Shown: positions 1 through 10,604, counted from the stretch's first letter. The stretch is 64,000 bases of DNA from Pseudoalteromonas arctica A 37-1-2 (GCF_000238395.3 NZ_CP011025.1:2046001-2110000), one strand, 5' to 3'. Translations and numbers: made by a program. The notes: a model not told the origin generated them from the sequence alone.

Positions 1-1143
1 GTTATGAAACAAAAAGCACTCAGTAAACGCGATCCTCGTGTACTTATTGTTGCTCCTACTCGTGAGCTTGCTACGCAAGTATTTACTCAGCTGCGTTTAT
101 TAATTGCAGGCACAGCTATTAAGGCCGTAAAAATACTTGGTGGCGAAAACTTTAATGACCAAATAAAAGCACTTAGAAACGACCCACAATTCGTAGTTGC
201 TACACCAGGGCGTTTAGCTGATCACATTACAAAACGTTCATTACAATTGAGTGGACTAGAACTGCTTATTTTTGATGAAGCCGATCGTATTTTAGATTTA
301 GGCTTTACCGAGCAGTTAAAAATGATTAACGAGCAAGCTAATCACCGTTTACGTCAAACGTTATTGTTTTCTGCAACACTTGACCATGCACAAGTAGATG
401 CTCTATCACGTAACCTATTAAAAAAACCAAAGCAAATTACGCTAAGTGCAGCGAACGAGCAACATAGCGATATTAAACAAACTTTATATCTAGCCGATCA
501 CCTTGATCATAAAGAAGCGCTATTAGAGCACTTTTTGAATCAAGATGATGTTGGTCAATGCATTATCTTCACAGCAACACGTTCTGACACGAGTCGCTTG
601 AGTGAAGCGCTTAATGCTAAAGGCTTCAAGTCTGTAGCGCTTGCTGGTGATTTAACACAAAATAAACGTTTAGATATAATGGATTCGTTTAGTCGCGAAA
701 ACTTTAAAATATTAATCACCACCGATGTTGCATCTCGTGGTTTAGATTTACTAAGTGTAACGCATGTTATTAACTTTGATTTACCAAAACACGCTGAAGA
801 GTATGTACACCGCATAGGTCGTACAGGACGAGCTGGCTTTAAAGGTAACGCAATTTCATTAGTTGGCCCAAAAGATTGGGCAAGTTACTTAGCTATTAAA
901 GCATTTTTAAATGATGAGTTAAAATTTGCGAGCGTAGAGGGCTTAAAAGCTAAGTTTAAAGGTTTAAAAGAGAAAAAGCCTGAGGCAACGTGGGATAAAT
1001 CTAAAGAAAAATCCGCCGCTGTTAAAAAGCCTGTATTTAAACGCAAAGCCAAACCTAAAAAGCCAACAGCACCAATTAAAGCACCAATGAACATTGATGG
1101 CGATACACCAATGCGCCGTAAAAAAAAGACTGAGCAGGAATAA
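1..1143 (+). CDS. DEAD-box ATP-dependent RNA helicase (5' end outside window)
   Basis: Superfamily 2 RNA helicase that unwinds RNA using ATP. Visible motifs in order: Ia PTRELA, Ib TPGR, II DEAD, III SAT, and VI HRIGRTGRAG, followed by a Lys/Arg-rich C-terminal tail of about 70 residues. The Walker A motif (AxTGxGKT), expected a short distance before PTRELA, is absent, so the gene starts upstream of base 1 and the ATG at 4 is an internal Met. The stop lies 2 nt before the ATG of the next gene, so the two are probably co-transcribed. The exact paralogue (RhlE-like, SrmB-like or other) cannot be decided from the sequence alone. Confidence 0.9.
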   Translation, partial: VMKQKALSKRDPRVLIVAPTRELATQVFTQLRLLIAGTAIKAVKILGGENFNDQIKALRNDPQFVVATPGRLADHITKRSLQLSGLELLIFDEADRILDLGFTEQLKMINEQANHRLRQTLLFSATLDHAQVDALSRNLLKKPKQITLSAANEQHSDIKQTLYLADHLDHKEALLEHFLNQDDVGQCIIFTATRSDTSRLSEALNAKGFKSVALAGDLTQNKRLDIMDSFSRENFKILITTDVASRGLDLLSVTHVINFDLPKHAEEYVHRIGRTGRAGFKGNAISLVGPKDWASYLAIKAFLNDELKFASVEGLKAKFKGLKEKKPEATWDKSKEKSAAVKKPVFKRKAKPKKPTAPIKAPMNIDGDTPMRRKKKTEQE

Positions 1144-1145
1144 TT

Positions 1146-1979
1146 ATGAGTTACCTAGGAACCACACAAACATTATTTGTAAAAGAAGTGAGTAACGAAG
1201 GTGCTTACTTAGATGGTCATGATTTAGGTGAAGTGTTTTTACCAAAACAAGAAATTAAACATGAGCTTGAAGCGGGCGATAGCATTAGTGTATTTATCTT
1301 TTTAGACAACGCTAACTTAGCAACTGCCACAACTAAAAAGCCACACGCACAAGTAGGTGAATATGCCCTGCTTCGCGTTAAAGAAATTAATAGTATTGGT
1401 GCATTTTTAGATTGGGGTCTTGAGAAAGATGTACTAACCCCTTTTAACGAACAAAAACCACGCATGCAAGAAGGTCACTCATATTTAGTTCGTTTGTACC
1501 TTGATAATGCAAGCCAACGTATTTGTGCATCAAACAACTTTAATCGCTTCCTATCTAAAGATGAGCCGCAATATACTCACTTACAAGAAGTGGATTTAAT
1601 TGTTGCTGGCAAAACAGATATTGGCTACAAGGTATTAATTGAAGAATCGCATTTCGGTGTTGTTTTTTATAATATGGTATTTAAAAGCTTATTTGTGGGT
1701 CAAAAGCTTAAAGGCTTCATTCAGAAAGTACGTGAAGATGGAAAAATTGATGTTGTATTAGAAAAACCAGGTATGGGAAAAGTAACTGACCTTGGTGAAA
1801 CTATTATGCAAAAACTAAAAAATGAAGGTGGTGTTATCCCATTAGGTGATAAATCTGAACCTGAAGCAATAAAAAAGATGTTTTCTACTAGTAAAGCTAA
1901 CTATAAAAAAGCAATTGGTGGATTATTCAAACAAGAGTTGATAGATATTGAAGCGAAATCCATTCGCTTAAAATCTTAA
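1146..1979 (+). CDS. CvfB-like S1-domain RNA-binding protein
   Basis: 277 aa, similar in length and layout to the CvfB/YitL family: tandem S1-type OB folds (about residues 1-65, 70-130 and 145-210) followed by a winged-helix-like C-terminus (about 215-277). Family members bind RNA and affect virulence or translation in Gram-positives; the role in gammaproteobacteria is not settled. It starts 2 nt after the helicase stop, so two RNA-binding proteins appear to share an operon. There is no signal peptide, so it is cytoplasmic. Family assignment is fairly sure; function is inference. Confidence 0.8.
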   Translation: MSYLGTTQTLFVKEVSNEGAYLDGHDLGEVFLPKQEIKHELEAGDSISVFIFLDNANLATATTKKPHAQVGEYALLRVKEINSIGAFLDWGLEKDVLTPFNEQKPRMQEGHSYLVRLYLDNASQRICASNNFNRFLSKDEPQYTHLQEVDLIVAGKTDIGYKVLIEESHFGVVFYNMVFKSLFVGQKLKGFIQKVREDGKIDVVLEKPGMGKVTDLGETIMQKLKNEGGVIPLGDKSEPEAIKKMFSTSKANYKKAIGGLFKQELIDIEAKSIRLKS

Positions 1980-2022
1980 TTATAAATAATAGGCTGTAAT
2001 TACTAATATTATCTGTTTGTAA

Positions 2023-2397
2023 TTAACCTAAAATATACTTATAAGGCAATGTACATTGCGTATATTGCCTTGAATAATCAAGCACTTCACCTTTTGACTC
2101 TAGGTTAAGCGGTGCCAAACGAAAAACCTTCTTTTCGCATTCTATTTTTTTATCATCAAGCTTAGATATGCAATCAGTTACTGTTATATGCTGAGATGTA
2201 AGTGTATCCTCATTTTTGTAACACAGGTGGTGTGCATAATCTTGCATTGTTTGTTTAAAATCGAACATATTGACAGGGTAATTCGTGATTATATCTGTTA
2301 CTGATGTAACATCATCATATGCTTTATTAGAAAAAAGATTTTTATTTACTGAAAAACCCGCAACAATGATAATTATAAAACCTAATAATAACTTCAA
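2023..2397 (-). CDS. Small exported or membrane-anchored hypothetical protein
   Basis: 124 aa, not recognised. The first about 17 residues are a strongly hydrophobic Leu/Ile-rich segment after MK, which fits a signal peptide or single membrane anchor. The rest is soluble with four Cys (around residues 59, 76, 87 and 115), which could form disulfides in the periplasm. It is a single gene between the CvfB-like gene (convergent) and pyrF (same strand, 93 bp upstream), with no operon context that suggests a function. Confidence 0.55.
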   Translation of the reverse strand: MKLLLGFIIIIVAGFSVNKNLFSNKAYDDVTSVTDIITNYPVNMFDFKQTMQDYAHHLCYKNEDTLTSQHITVTDCISKLDDKKIECEKKVFRLAPLNLESKGEVLDYSRQYTQCTLPYKYILG

Positions 2398-2490
2398 AAC
2401 AAACCCCTACTACATTTTAATCCTAATAATGTAACATAAAATACACATGAGGTAAGGGCTTTTAGCACTATATTGCTGCTTTTTGTTAAA

Positions 2491-3195
2491 TTATGCTATA
2501 GATCTATTAACATCACTAAGCACTTTTACGGGATCATCCGCCTGAGTAATAGGTCGTCCTATAACTAAATAATCACTTCCTGCATCTATTGCTTGCTTAG
2601 GAGTCATAATACGCTTTTGATCGCCGGCATCACTGCCTTCAGGACGTATACCTGGTGTTACAAGTTTAAAGTTCTCACCTAACTCTGCTTTTAAAGCTTT
2701 TGCTTCTTGTGCAGAACACACAACACCATCAAGCCCTGCTTCCTTTGCAAGCTTAGCTAAATATATAACTTGCTCTTGAGCAGATTTATCAACGCCTAAA
2801 CGCTTTAGTTCTGTTTCATCCATGCTTGTTAATACAGTAACCGCGATAAGTAATGGTGCTTTATCGCCAAATTGTTCTAGAGCCGATTTAGCTTTGCTCA
2901 TCATTTCAAAACCACCAGAAGCATGAACGTTTACCATCCACACACCCATTTTCGCAGCTGCAGTAACAGCTTTAGCTACTGTATTAGGGATGTCATGAAA
3001 TTTTAAATCTAGAAAAACATCAAAACCTAAATCAATTAACTCTTTAACAAATGCAGGTCCAAAATAAGTAAACATCTCTTTGCCTACTTTAAGACGACAT
3101 GTATCAGGAGAAAGTTGTTTAACAAAGTTTAAAGCAACCTCTTGATCATCGTAATCTAATGCTATAAGAATTTTTTTTGAGTGTTCGAAAGACAT
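2491..3195 (-). CDS. pyrF: Orotidine 5'-phosphate decarboxylase
   Basis: Converts OMP to UMP, the last step of de novo pyrimidine synthesis, as a cytoplasmic TIM-barrel dimer. 234 aa, close to the E. coli enzyme (245). The N-terminal strand IALDYDD and the catalytic tetrad motif [11 protein letters not shown] (Asp-Lys-Asp) are present, and the C-terminal phosphate-binding loop reads VIGRPITQ. It follows lapB on the same strand, as in many gammaproteobacteria (lapA-lapB-pyrF), but here it is separated from lapB by 351 bp carrying a MITE-like repeat, so it probably has its own promoter. Confidence 0.97.
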   Translation of the reverse strand: MSFEHSKKILIALDYDDQEVALNFVKQLSPDTCRLKVGKEMFTYFGPAFVKELIDLGFDVFLDLKFHDIPNTVAKAVTAAAKMGVWMVNVHASGGFEMMSKAKSALEQFGDKAPLLIAVTVLTSMDETELKRLGVDKSAQEQVIYLAKLAKEAGLDGVVCSAQEAKALKAELGENFKLVTPGIRPEGSDAGDQKRIMTPKQAIDAGSDYLVIGRPITQADDPVKVLSDVNRSIA

Positions 3196-3218
3196 GACTA
3201 TCCTAATGTATGGCTATA

Positions 3219-3380
3219 ATACCAATCCGCAATAATACTTAATCAATTTGAGGACCAAATCTGACGCTAACTGCGTTAAAAATTTCTTATATAGAACAAT
3301 AATATTACGAAATTTTTTGCCTTGTTATCGACACAATTTTCTTACCTCAAAACAGACCACTTAATTAAGCGAATTGATAT
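3219..3380. repeat. MITE-like dispersed repeat, copy A (162 bp)
   Basis: Begins ATACCAATCCGCAATAATAC and ends TTAATTAAGCGAATTGATAT. The two ends are imperfect inverted repeats of each other (ATACCAAT-type outer ends, TTAAT inner). A second copy of exactly the same length lies at 10367-10528. It contains no ORF and sits in the pyrF-lapB intergenic gap. This looks like a non-autonomous mobile element of this genus. The rest of the 3196-3546 gap shows no other clear feature. Confidence 0.75.
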
Positions 3381-3546
3381 AAAGTAATTGTATAAGTAGA
3401 TTTAATGCAATAGTGCTAGCTGGTAATTTGAGAGAAGGTGTAGAGGAATTTATATAGACACAACATCAAAAAATTCCAACCCAGTAAACTCTCAGTTTAA
3501 TTTGCTAAAATTATCATAGTTAAATCCGATATTATTTAAGGGGTTA

Positions 3547-4683
3547 TTAAAATCCGTCTAAGCCTCGACTTGGAACAATGGTTTCCCAATGCTTACAAGA
3601 AGGGCAATTCCAATATATGGTGTAGCTTGTAAAACCGCAATGCTGACATTGGAAATCAGGTTTTGTAGCAATATAAGAGGTTACAAGCTTATCAATTTCA
3701 TTAAGTACTTCTTTAGTATTTTTATTTTGGTCACCCATTAATTGCAGTAGAAAACTGAAACCACGAATAGTAGGTTGACGTTTTAAGCTATCAGTTAGAA
3801 ATTCAAAGGCTTGTTTAGTGTGTCCTTGCTCAAGCAGTGCCTGGCAATGTTTTATTTTAATTAATACACCGCCCTTTTCTAACAAGTCACTGACTAACTC
3901 ATGAAATTGATGCGTTAAATTTAATTGTTTATAGCTGTGAGCTAGCTCATCAATAAACAACGGCGCAAACAAAGTGAATTGTGATACAAGCTCACGCCAG
4001 TAATAAATAGCTTTAACGTAATCTTCTTTCGCGTAAGCAACTAATCCTAACTCGTAAAGCGGACGTACGGCTTTATAATTTAAGCTAATCGCTTTTCTCA
4101 TTAGTTGGGGTGTGTTATCACTTAAAGCTGATTCACAATAAAAATTAGCAATCGCTTTAAATTGTTGTTCTTTTGAAAATAGTTCGCTGTGGGCTTCAAA
4201 CATGTTGATGCCTTTTTCCCATTCACGGGTTTGCGAATATAAAGTAATAATAGGGTCTAGCGCTTCTACATGGCCAGCCTTAACTAACCAAACTAAGTGC
4301 TCTTCTGCACTATCTAGTAGACCAGCCATTATATAATCTTCGGCAAGTTCTAAACGGCTAGTTGCAGCTTGTTGTTCATTTAAGCCTGGGTGTTTTAATA
4401 GAAGTTCATGAATTTTAATTGCGCGGTCTAATTCACCTCTACGGCGAAACATGGTGGCAAGTGTAGAATAGTGTTCAACAGAGTCAGCTGAAACTTCAAG
4501 CAAATTAATCAAGTGCTCTAAGCCTTGGTCTTCTTCTCTGTCGAGTAGAAACTTTAAGCCTTTGCTGTATTCAGAAGTGATCTGACGATTTAGTTGATGA
4601 GCTTGGTTTTTAGCACTGTTTTTACCCATAATCCAGCCGTAACCGGCGGCAACAGGTAATAGTAAAAACAAAAGCTCAATCAT
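3547..4683 (-). CDS. lapB: Lipopolysaccharide assembly protein B (TPR/zinc-ribbon)
   Basis: LapB (YciM) is an inner-membrane-anchored TPR protein that controls LpxC proteolysis with FtsH and so balances LPS and phospholipid synthesis. 378 aa (E. coli 389). One N-terminal membrane helix (about residues 1-18), a series of TPR helices over about 30-330, and a rubredoxin-like zinc ribbon at about 346-365 (CQHC...CPSC). Its start is 2 nt from the lapA stop, the same lapA-lapB order as in E. coli. Confidence 0.95.
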   Translation of the reverse strand: MIELLFLLLPVAAGYGWIMGKNSAKNQAHQLNRQITSEYSKGLKFLLDREEDQGLEHLINLLEVSADSVEHYSTLATMFRRRGELDRAIKIHELLLKHPGLNEQQAATSRLELAEDYIMAGLLDSAEEHLVWLVKAGHVEALDPIITLYSQTREWEKGINMFEAHSELFSKEQQFKAIANFYCESALSDNTPQLMRKAISLNYKAVRPLYELGLVAYAKEDYVKAIYYWRELVSQFTLFAPLFIDELAHSYKQLNLTHQFHELVSDLLEKGGVLIKIKHCQALLEQGHTKQAFEFLTDSLKRQPTIRGFSFLLQLMGDQNKNTKEVLNEIDKLVTSYIATKPDFQCQHCGFTSYTIYWNCPSCKHWETIVPSRGLDGF

Positions 4684-4685
4684 AG

Positions 4686-4967
4686 TTAGGTGTCTTTATT
4701 CGCGGCAAGCTTTTTTTTATCTTTTTCAGGCGCTAATTGCTTTTTTAAGCGGTAGTTTTGCCACTTTAATTGTGAAAACAATTTAAAGCTAATAAAACAA
4801 CCCACTAAAACACCTAATAAAAAGCAGATACTTATTATTACAGCTAAAGGTAGTGTATTACTGGCTATAATATAATTTATTTGTACTAACTGTGGGTTTT
4901 GTGACCCTAATACAAATGCACTGATAAGGCATAGCGCAACCAGAATAATTTTTAATACCTTGAACAA
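4686..4967 (-). CDS. lapA: Lipopolysaccharide assembly protein A
   Basis: 93 aa with two hydrophobic segments (about residues 4-22 and 40-63) and a basic C-terminal tail, matching the LapA/DUF1049 family. LapA acts with LapB at the inner membrane in the regulated turnover of LpxC. It lies 21 bp downstream of ihfB and is followed directly by lapB, so ihfB-lapA-lapB is probably one transcript. Confidence 0.92.
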   Translation of the reverse strand: MFKVLKIILVALCLISAFVLGSQNPQLVQINYIIASNTLPLAVIISICFLLGVLVGCFISFKLFSQLKWQNYRLKKQLAPEKDKKKLAANKDT

Positions 4968-4988
4968 GTAACTACTCCACTAAGTTAA

Positions 4989-5276
4989 CTAGGCAATGCT
5001 TTCATTTACGCGGTCGCGTAATTCTTTGCCTGGTTTAAAATGAGGTACATGCTTTCCTTCAAGCTCAACTGTATCGCCAGTCTTAGGATTACGACCTGTG
5101 CGAGGAGCGCGGAAATGCAAAGAGAAACTACCAAAACCTCTGATCTCAATACGATCTGAAGTAGATAATGAGCCGGCCATTTGTTCAAGAATTTCTTTTA
5201 CAGCATTCTCAACATCTTTCACTGGAACGTGTGCGTGTTGTTCCGCAAGTGTTTCTATCAGTTCTGACTTAGTCAT
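4989..5276 (-). CDS. ihfB: Integration host factor subunit beta
   Basis: DNA-bending nucleoid protein that forms a heterodimer with IhfA. 95 aa, the usual length. The HU/IHF signature is intact: N-terminal helices from MTKSELIE, the beta-arm stretch [22 protein letters not shown] with the tip proline, and a C-terminal helix. It lies immediately downstream of rpsA, as in E. coli and most gammaproteobacteria, with a hairpin terminator or attenuator between them. Confidence 0.97.
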   Translation of the reverse strand: MTKSELIETLAEQHAHVPVKDVENAVKEILEQMAGSLSTSDRIEIRGFGSFSLHFRAPRTGRNPKTGDTVELEGKHVPHFKPGKELRDRVNESIA

Positions 5277-5300
5277 AGCGTTTCCTTAAAAAGAGATATA

Positions 5301-5323
5301 GGAAGGGCAAAAAATGCCCTTCC
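5301..5323 (-). terminator. Hairpin between rpsA and ihfB
   Basis: Inverted repeat GGAAGGGCA / TGCCCTTCC (9-bp stem, 5-nt A/T loop) in the 67-bp gap between rpsA and ihfB, with a short T-rich stretch further downstream on the minus strand. It may act as a partial terminator that lowers ihfB expression relative to rpsA. Confidence 0.65.
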
Positions 5324-5343
5324 AACTAAAAACTAATTATATA

Positions 5344-7011
5344 TTAGTCTTTTTGTGCATTTGCGAAAGCAGCTGCCATTGCGTTTTCAAACACTGGCTC
5401 TTCTTTCTTAAGCTTCTCTAGTACTTCTTTCTCTTCTGCTTCGAAAAGAGCTTTTACAGATAAGCTTAAAGTGCGGTTCTTACGATCAACACCAACGTAT
5501 TTAACTTCAATCTCGTCGCCTACAGAAACAACAGTAGTTGCATCTTCAACGCGTTCTTGAGCGATATCAGCTACACGGATGTAACCTTCAACGCCTTCGA
5601 TAAGTTCAACAGTCGCGCCTTTCGCATCAACTTCAGTCACTTTACCTTTAACAATAGCACCTTTTTTGTTTGCATCAAGGTAATTATTGAATGGGTCAGC
5701 TTCGATTTGCTTAACACCTAGAGAGATACGTTCACGCTCTGGGTCAACTTGCAATACGATAGCAGTGATTTCGTCGCCTTTCTTGAATTCACGTACAGCT
5801 TCTTCGCCAGGTGTATTCCAAGAAATGTCTGAAAGGTGTACAAGACCGTCAATACCACCGTCAAGACCGATAAAGATACCGAAGTCAGTGATTGATTTGA
5901 TCTTACCAGTAACTTGATCGCCTTTGTTTTGTAGACGAGCAAATTCCTGCCAAGGATTAGCAATACATTGCTTAAGACCAAGAGAAATACGACGACGTTC
6001 TTCGTCAATTTCTAAAACCATAACTTCAACAGTGTCGCCTAAGCTAACAACTTTTGAAGGATGGATGTTCTTGTTAGTCCAATCCATTTCAGAAACGTGT
6101 ACTAAACCTTCAACGCCTTCTTCGATTTCCACGAAACAGCCGTAATCTGTAAGGTTAGTAACACGACCAGAAAGTTTAGAACCTTCTGGGTAACGACCAG
6201 CGATAGCTGCCCATGGATCTTCACCAAGCTGTTTAAGGCCTAGAGATACACGAGTTTTATCTTTGTCGAATTTTAGAACTTTAACTGCGATTTCGTCGCC
6301 AACATTAACGATTTCTGAAGGGTGCTTAACACGCTTCCAAGCCATATCAGTAATGTGTAGTAGACCATCAACACCACCAAGGTCAACGAATGCACCGTAG
6401 TCAGTAAGGTTCTTAACGATACCTTTAACTTCTTGGCCTTCAACAAGGTTAGCAAGAAGCTCTTCACGTTCTTGTGAGTTTTCAGATTCGATAACTGCAC
6501 GACGTGAAACAACAACGTTGTTACGTTTTTGGTCAAGCTTGATTACTTTAAATTCAAGCTCTTTGCCTTCAAGGTGAGTTGTGTCACGTACTGGACGAAC
6601 ATCAACAAGTGAACCAGGTAGGAAAGCACGGATTGAATCAACTTCAACTGTGAAACCGCCTTTAACTTTACCGTTGATAACACCAGTAACAGTCTCTTGC
6701 TCTTCACATGCTTTCTCAAGACGGATCCATGCTTCGTGACGCTTAGCTTTCTCACGAGAAAGAATAGTTTCACCGAAACCGTCTTCAATTGCATCTAGTG
6801 CAACATCTACTTCGTCGCCTACAGCAACTTCAAGTTCACCAGCAGCATTTTTGAACTGCTCAGCAGGGATAGCACTTTCTGATTTAAGACCAGCATCTAC
6901 AAGTACAATGTTATTCTCGATAGAGATTACTGTACCTTTAACGATAGAGCCTTGCTCTGCTTCAAAACCCTTTAAGCTTTCTTCAAATAACTGCGCAAAA
7001 TTTTCTGACAT
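5344..7011 (-). CDS. rpsA: 30S ribosomal protein S1
   Basis: 555 aa, almost the length of E. coli S1 (557). It carries six S1 OB-fold repeats; the first two are divergent and bind the ribosome, and the later four bind mRNA (for example the repeated [23 protein letters not shown] blocks). The start is set at MSENFAQLF at 7011, which aligns with the E. coli N-terminus; an in-frame ATG at 7059 would add 16 residues foreign to the family. As in E. coli there is no strong Shine-Dalgarno sequence before this ATG, in keeping with S1 autoregulating its own translation. Confidence 0.97.
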   Translation of the reverse strand: MSENFAQLFEESLKGFEAEQGSIVKGTVISIENNIVLVDAGLKSESAIPAEQFKNAAGELEVAVGDEVDVALDAIEDGFGETILSREKAKRHEAWIRLEKACEEQETVTGVINGKVKGGFTVEVDSIRAFLPGSLVDVRPVRDTTHLEGKELEFKVIKLDQKRNNVVVSRRAVIESENSQEREELLANLVEGQEVKGIVKNLTDYGAFVDLGGVDGLLHITDMAWKRVKHPSEIVNVGDEIAVKVLKFDKDKTRVSLGLKQLGEDPWAAIAGRYPEGSKLSGRVTNLTDYGCFVEIEEGVEGLVHVSEMDWTNKNIHPSKVVSLGDTVEVMVLEIDEERRRISLGLKQCIANPWQEFARLQNKGDQVTGKIKSITDFGIFIGLDGGIDGLVHLSDISWNTPGEEAVREFKKGDEITAIVLQVDPERERISLGVKQIEADPFNNYLDANKKGAIVKGKVTEVDAKGATVELIEGVEGYIRVADIAQERVEDATTVVSVGDEIEVKYVGVDRKNRTLSLSVKALFEAEEKEVLEKLKKEEPVFENAMAAAFANAQKD

Positions 7012-7106
7012 ACGAATATACGTCTCATATATTAATACCAATAAGCAACCATGCTGCATGGGGTTGTTAAAATAGCACTGGCATCCTGCTGGCGCATAAA
7101 ATGTGT
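7012..7106 (-). promoter_or_regulatory. rpsA leader without strong SD, with hairpin
   Basis: The 95-nt gap between cmk and rpsA lacks an AGGAGG-like site before the rpsA ATG. It contains an imperfect inverted repeat at about 7046-7066 (CAACCATG / CATGGGGTTG, loop CTG). In E. coli the rpsA leader is known for lacking a good SD and for folding into hairpins bound by S1. Conservation of that mode here is inferred from layout only. Confidence 0.45.
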
Positions 7107-7817
7107 TTAGCTTCGTTTAGGAAGCTTACCTTCAGAGATTGCAATATCCAATAAAGTTATTACCTTATCAAACACTTGCTGTGCATTGAGCTCGCTAGTA
7201 TCAAGCTCAATAGCATCATCTGCAGGTACAAGCGGAGCAACGGCACGATTCATATCGCGCTCGTCACGAGCTTGAATGTCCTGTAATAGACCACTTAGTG
7301 TAACATCAAGACCGCGCGTATTCAACTCAACAAAGCGTCTACGAGCACGCTCTTCTGCACTTGCTGTTAAATATATTTTTAACGGCGCATCTTGAAAAAC
7401 CACAGTGCCCATATCACGGCCATCGGCAATTAAGCCGTTTTCAGTGCGAAATGCACGCTGGCGACGTAATAACGCTTCACGAACGCGAGGTAATGCTGCA
7501 ACTTTTGATGCTGCAGCGCCTACTTCTTCATTACGAATAGTAGTGGTTACATCTTCGCCTTCTAAAATAACTTTTCCTGCATTAGTTTGGCTATCTACCA
7601 AAAACTGCACATCTAAATTTGCAGCAAGAGGGACAAGCCCTTCTTCATTGTCTAATGCAATTTGGTGATGAAGTGCAGCTAAAGATAAAACGCGATAAAT
7701 CGCACCGCTATCTAATACATCCCACCCTAACTTGTCGGCTAACAAGCGACAAACAGTTCCTTTACCTGAACCACTTGGGCCATCAACGGTGATCACGGGC
7801 ATTAATAACGCCTGCAT
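7107..7817 (-). CDS. cmk: Cytidylate kinase
   Basis: Phosphorylates CMP and dCMP with ATP in the cytoplasm. 236 aa (E. coli 227). P-loop [11 protein letters not shown] near residue 14, the DSGAIYR substrate loop, the RDMGTVVF motif and the lid region ERARRR are all present. The start at 7817 is supported by AGGAGG 6 nt upstream of the ATG. It sits upstream of rpsA as in E. coli. Confidence 0.96.
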   Translation of the reverse strand: MQALLMPVITVDGPSGSGKGTVCRLLADKLGWDVLDSGAIYRVLSLAALHHQIALDNEEGLVPLAANLDVQFLVDSQTNAGKVILEGEDVTTTIRNEEVGAAASKVAALPRVREALLRRQRAFRTENGLIADGRDMGTVVFQDAPLKIYLTASAEERARRRFVELNTRGLDVTLSGLLQDIQARDERDMNRAVAPLVPADDAIELDTSELNAQQVFDKVITLLDIAISEGKLPKRS

Positions 7818-7923
7818 TTAAAACCTCCTGCAATGCACACCTAAATAAACCGCGACATTATACGTCAGTTATTAAAATATATCTGCTATTAGTGTGTAAC
7901 TTTTGTAATTACTTCTAATTAGC

Positions 7924-9201
7924 TTATTCACTGACTGACGCTAAAACATTGAAAAATGTAGGAAATGTTTTATAGGTACACTTTGGATCATTAATCGTTA
8001 TTGGCTTTCCACCAACGGCAACCATTGCAAAACACATGGCTATACGGTGATCGTCGTAAGTGTCTATTGCTACATCGTTGAAGTGTTTAGGCGGTGTAAT
8101 TTCTATAAAGTCATGCCCTTCTACCACTTCTGCCCCTACCTTTCTAAGCTCAGTTGCCATCGCATATAAACGGTCTGTTTCTTTTACTCGCCAGTTATAA
8201 ATGTTACGAATGGCAGTTGGGCCTTTAGCGAAAAGAGCAACAGTTGCAAGGGTCATAGCAGCATCAGGAATTGCATTAGCGTCAATATCTACGCCTTTTA
8301 ATTCGCCTTTGCGAACAACTAAACGCTCATCATACCAATCGATTTTTGCGCCTACTTGCTCCATTACTTTAGCAAAGCCTATATCACCTTGAACTGATTT
8401 AGCACCCACGCCTTTAATTTCAATCTCGCCGCCAGCAATTGCAGCCGCAGCAACAAAGTAAGAAGCAGAAGATGCATCGCCTTCAACCATAATTCGATCG
8501 AGTGATTGATACTGTTGACCACCTTTAACTTTAAAAGTTGCATAATCACTGTGTTCAACACTAACACCAAAACGTGCCATTACATCAAGCGTAATATCAA
8601 TATAAGGTTTAGATACTAAAGTACCTTTAATCGTTATCGTTGTATCACCGCTAAATAATGGCGCTGCCATTAATAGAGCCGTTAAAAATTGACTTGAAAT
8701 ACTACCGTCAATTTCAACCTCACCACCTTTTATTTGACCACCTACAATTTTAAGTGGTGGATAGTCTTTGTGTTTTGTATAAGTAACATCACCACCAAGC
8801 GCTTGTAGAGCATCAACTAAGTGCCCTATCGGACGCTCTTCCATACGTGGCTCGCCTATTAGCTCATACTCACCAGCAACGGCAGCAAGTACAGCCGTTA
8901 AAGGTCTGTAAGCAGTACCCGCATTACCTAAAAACAAGGGCTCAGTAGGTGTATTAAACACACCACCAACCCCCTCTACGGTCGCTACAGTGTGTTCATC
9001 ATTTAAAGTTACATTTACACCTAATAACTTTAAAGCACCCAGCATATGGCGTATATCGTCACTATCAAGTAAGTTTTCTACAACGGTTGTACCGTTTGCC
9101 AGTGCTGCTAATAATAAAATTCTGTTCGATAGACTCTTTGAACCTGGTAGGGTTACCGTGCCATTTACTTTAGAAATAGGTTCTAAACGGAGCTGCTCCA
9201 T
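7924..9201 (-). CDS. aroA: 3-phosphoshikimate 1-carboxyvinyltransferase (EPSP synthase)
   Basis: Sixth step of the shikimate pathway: PEP plus shikimate 3-phosphate gives EPSP. 425 aa (E. coli 427). Key motifs: PGSKSLSNR near residue 20, [11 protein letters not shown] (class I signature), the [10 protein letters not shown] block, and the C-terminal [10 protein letters not shown]. The ATG overlaps the serC stop by one base, the classical serC-aroA operon in which translational coupling is likely. Confidence 0.97.
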   Translation of the reverse strand: MEQLRLEPISKVNGTVTLPGSKSLSNRILLLAALANGTTVVENLLDSDDIRHMLGALKLLGVNVTLNDEHTVATVEGVGGVFNTPTEPLFLGNAGTAYRPLTAVLAAVAGEYELIGEPRMEERPIGHLVDALQALGGDVTYTKHKDYPPLKIVGGQIKGGEVEIDGSISSQFLTALLMAAPLFSGDTTITIKGTLVSKPYIDITLDVMARFGVSVEHSDYATFKVKGGQQYQSLDRIMVEGDASSASYFVAAAAIAGGEIEIKGVGAKSVQGDIGFAKVMEQVGAKIDWYDERLVVRKGELKGVDIDANAIPDAAMTLATVALFAKGPTAIRNIYNWRVKETDRLYAMATELRKVGAEVVEGHDFIEITPPKHFNDVAIDTYDDHRIAMCFAMVAVGGKPITINDPKCTYKTFPTFFNVLASVSE

Positions 9202-10283
9202 TAGCTGTGCTCCTTTGCAAATGCAGCCATAAAATCTACAAGTGCTTGAACACCTTCAAGAGGCATAGCGTTATAAATACTTGCGCGCATACCGCCCACA
9301 ATTCTGTGACCTTCAAGTGCAAGTAAACCGGCCTCGTTTGATTGAGCAACAAATTTGCTATTTAAGCTTTCATCGTTTAACCAAAATGGAACATTCATGC
9401 GTGAGCGGCAATGTTTAGCGACTATATTTGAATAAAAATCTGAGTTATCGATAAAATCATACAGTAAATTTGCTTTAGCAATATTTTGTGCTTCCATGGC
9501 TTTTACCCCACCATTGCTTTCAAGCCATTCAAATACTTCAGCCGCTAAATACCAAGCAAAGGTAGGTGGGGTATTAAACATACTGCCCTGCTTTGCTTCA
9601 AGTGCGTAATCTAAAATACCGGGCTTTGGCAAACCTTCGCGCTCAAGTAATGTTTTACGAACAATAACAATTGATATGCCTGATGGACCGATATTTTTTT
9701 GCGCACCAGCGTAAATCAAATCAAATTTATTAACGTCTATCTCACGCGATAAAATAGTTGAAGACATATCAGCAATAATCGGAGCTGTTGGGTGGCTTGG
9801 TACATCAAAAATCTCTAAGCCATCGACAGTTTCATTAGGGCAATAGTGGATGTACGCAGCGTCTTCTGGTAATTCCCAGTCAGCAACGTCTTTAATTGAA
9901 AACTCACCATCAGCATCATTACGGACATCCGTAAAAGACGTTTGAGTAAACTTATTCGCTTCATCTCTGGCGCTTTTCGACCATACGCCATTCTCGCAAT
10001 AAAACGCTGTTTTACCTTCTTGGTGTAAGTTTAATGGCACAGCACTAAACTGGCCACGACCACCACCATGCATAAACAGCACTTCAAATTCATCACTAAT
10101 ATTCATTAGGCGACGAAGGCTAGCTTCACATTTAGCTGTAAGCGCTAAAAACTCTTTACTACGATGGCTAATCTCCATCACAGACACACCTAGGTCTTGC
10201 CAATCTAGAAACTCTTTTTGCGCTTTTTTCATAACCGCTTGCGGAAGCATAGCTGGCCCCGCACAAAAATTATATTTACTCAT
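9201..10283 (-). CDS. serC: Phosphoserine aminotransferase
   Basis: PLP enzyme of serine and pyridoxal phosphate synthesis. 360 aa (E. coli 362). It begins [10 protein letters not shown], has MHGGGRGQF, and the PLP-lysine lies in [12 protein letters not shown]. It is the first gene of the serC-aroA pair and is separated from gyrA upstream by an intergenic region carrying MITE-like repeats. Confidence 0.97.
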   Translation of the reverse strand: MSKYNFCAGPAMLPQAVMKKAQKEFLDWQDLGVSVMEISHRSKEFLALTAKCEASLRRLMNISDEFEVLFMHGGGRGQFSAVPLNLHQEGKTAFYCENGVWSKSARDEANKFTQTSFTDVRNDADGEFSIKDVADWELPEDAAYIHYCPNETVDGLEIFDVPSHPTAPIIADMSSTILSREIDVNKFDLIYAGAQKNIGPSGISIVIVRKTLLEREGLPKPGILDYALEAKQGSMFNTPPTFAWYLAAEVFEWLESNGGVKAMEAQNIAKANLLYDFIDNSDFYSNIVAKHCRSRMNVPFWLNDESLNSKFVAQSNEAGLLALEGHRIVGGMRASIYNAMPLEGVQALVDFMAAFAKEHS

Positions 10284-10330
10284 TACCTTTGCCTCATTCC
10301 AGTAATTTAACTACTAAGCATGAACATTTA

Positions 10331-10348
10331 ATACCAATCCGCTAAACC
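10331..10348. repeat. Fragment of the MITE-like repeat end
   Basis: A short isolated copy of the repeat terminus (ATACCAATCCGC followed by TAAACC), lying 36 bp before the full copy B. It is probably a truncated or nested insertion. Confidence 0.45.
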
Positions 10349-10366
10349 TTTAAAATTTAATGAATA

Positions 10367-10528
10367 ATACCAATCCGCAATAATACTTAATCATTTTGCG
10401 GGGCTAAACGTGTCGCTACTTGCGTTAAAAAATTCTCATTTAGAACAGCTAAATAGCGAATTTTTTGCCTAGCTATCAACACGTTTTTCCACCCTCAAAA
10501 TAGATCTCTTAATTAAGCGAATTGGTAT
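10367..10528. repeat. MITE-like dispersed repeat, copy B (162 bp)
   Basis: Same length and same ends as copy A (3219-3380): ATACCAATCCGCAATAATAC at the left and TTAATTAAGCGAATTGGTAT at the right, so the outer ATACCAAT is perfectly inverted here. It has about three quarters identity to copy A by eye and no coding capacity. It lies in the serC-gyrA gap. Confidence 0.8.
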
Positions 10529-10570
10529 GAGTATAATTTCACACCCTATTAATTTTTTTCAACAACATTA

Positions 10571-10595
10571 AAAAAAGCGGCCAAGGCCGCTTTTT
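10571..10595 (-). terminator. Rho-independent terminator of gyrA
   Basis: AAGCGGCC AA GGCCGCTT stem flanked by A and T tracts, directly after the gyrA stop on the minus strand. The flanking tracts would let it work in both directions. Confidence 0.85.
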
Positions 10596-10604
10596 CAATA
10601 TCAA

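Noticed and set aside
5718..6794. Several 80-100-codon frames on the minus strand inside rpsA
   Set aside because: They are out-of-frame readings of the repeated S1 domains with Leu/Val/Lys-rich low complexity; no independent coding evidence.
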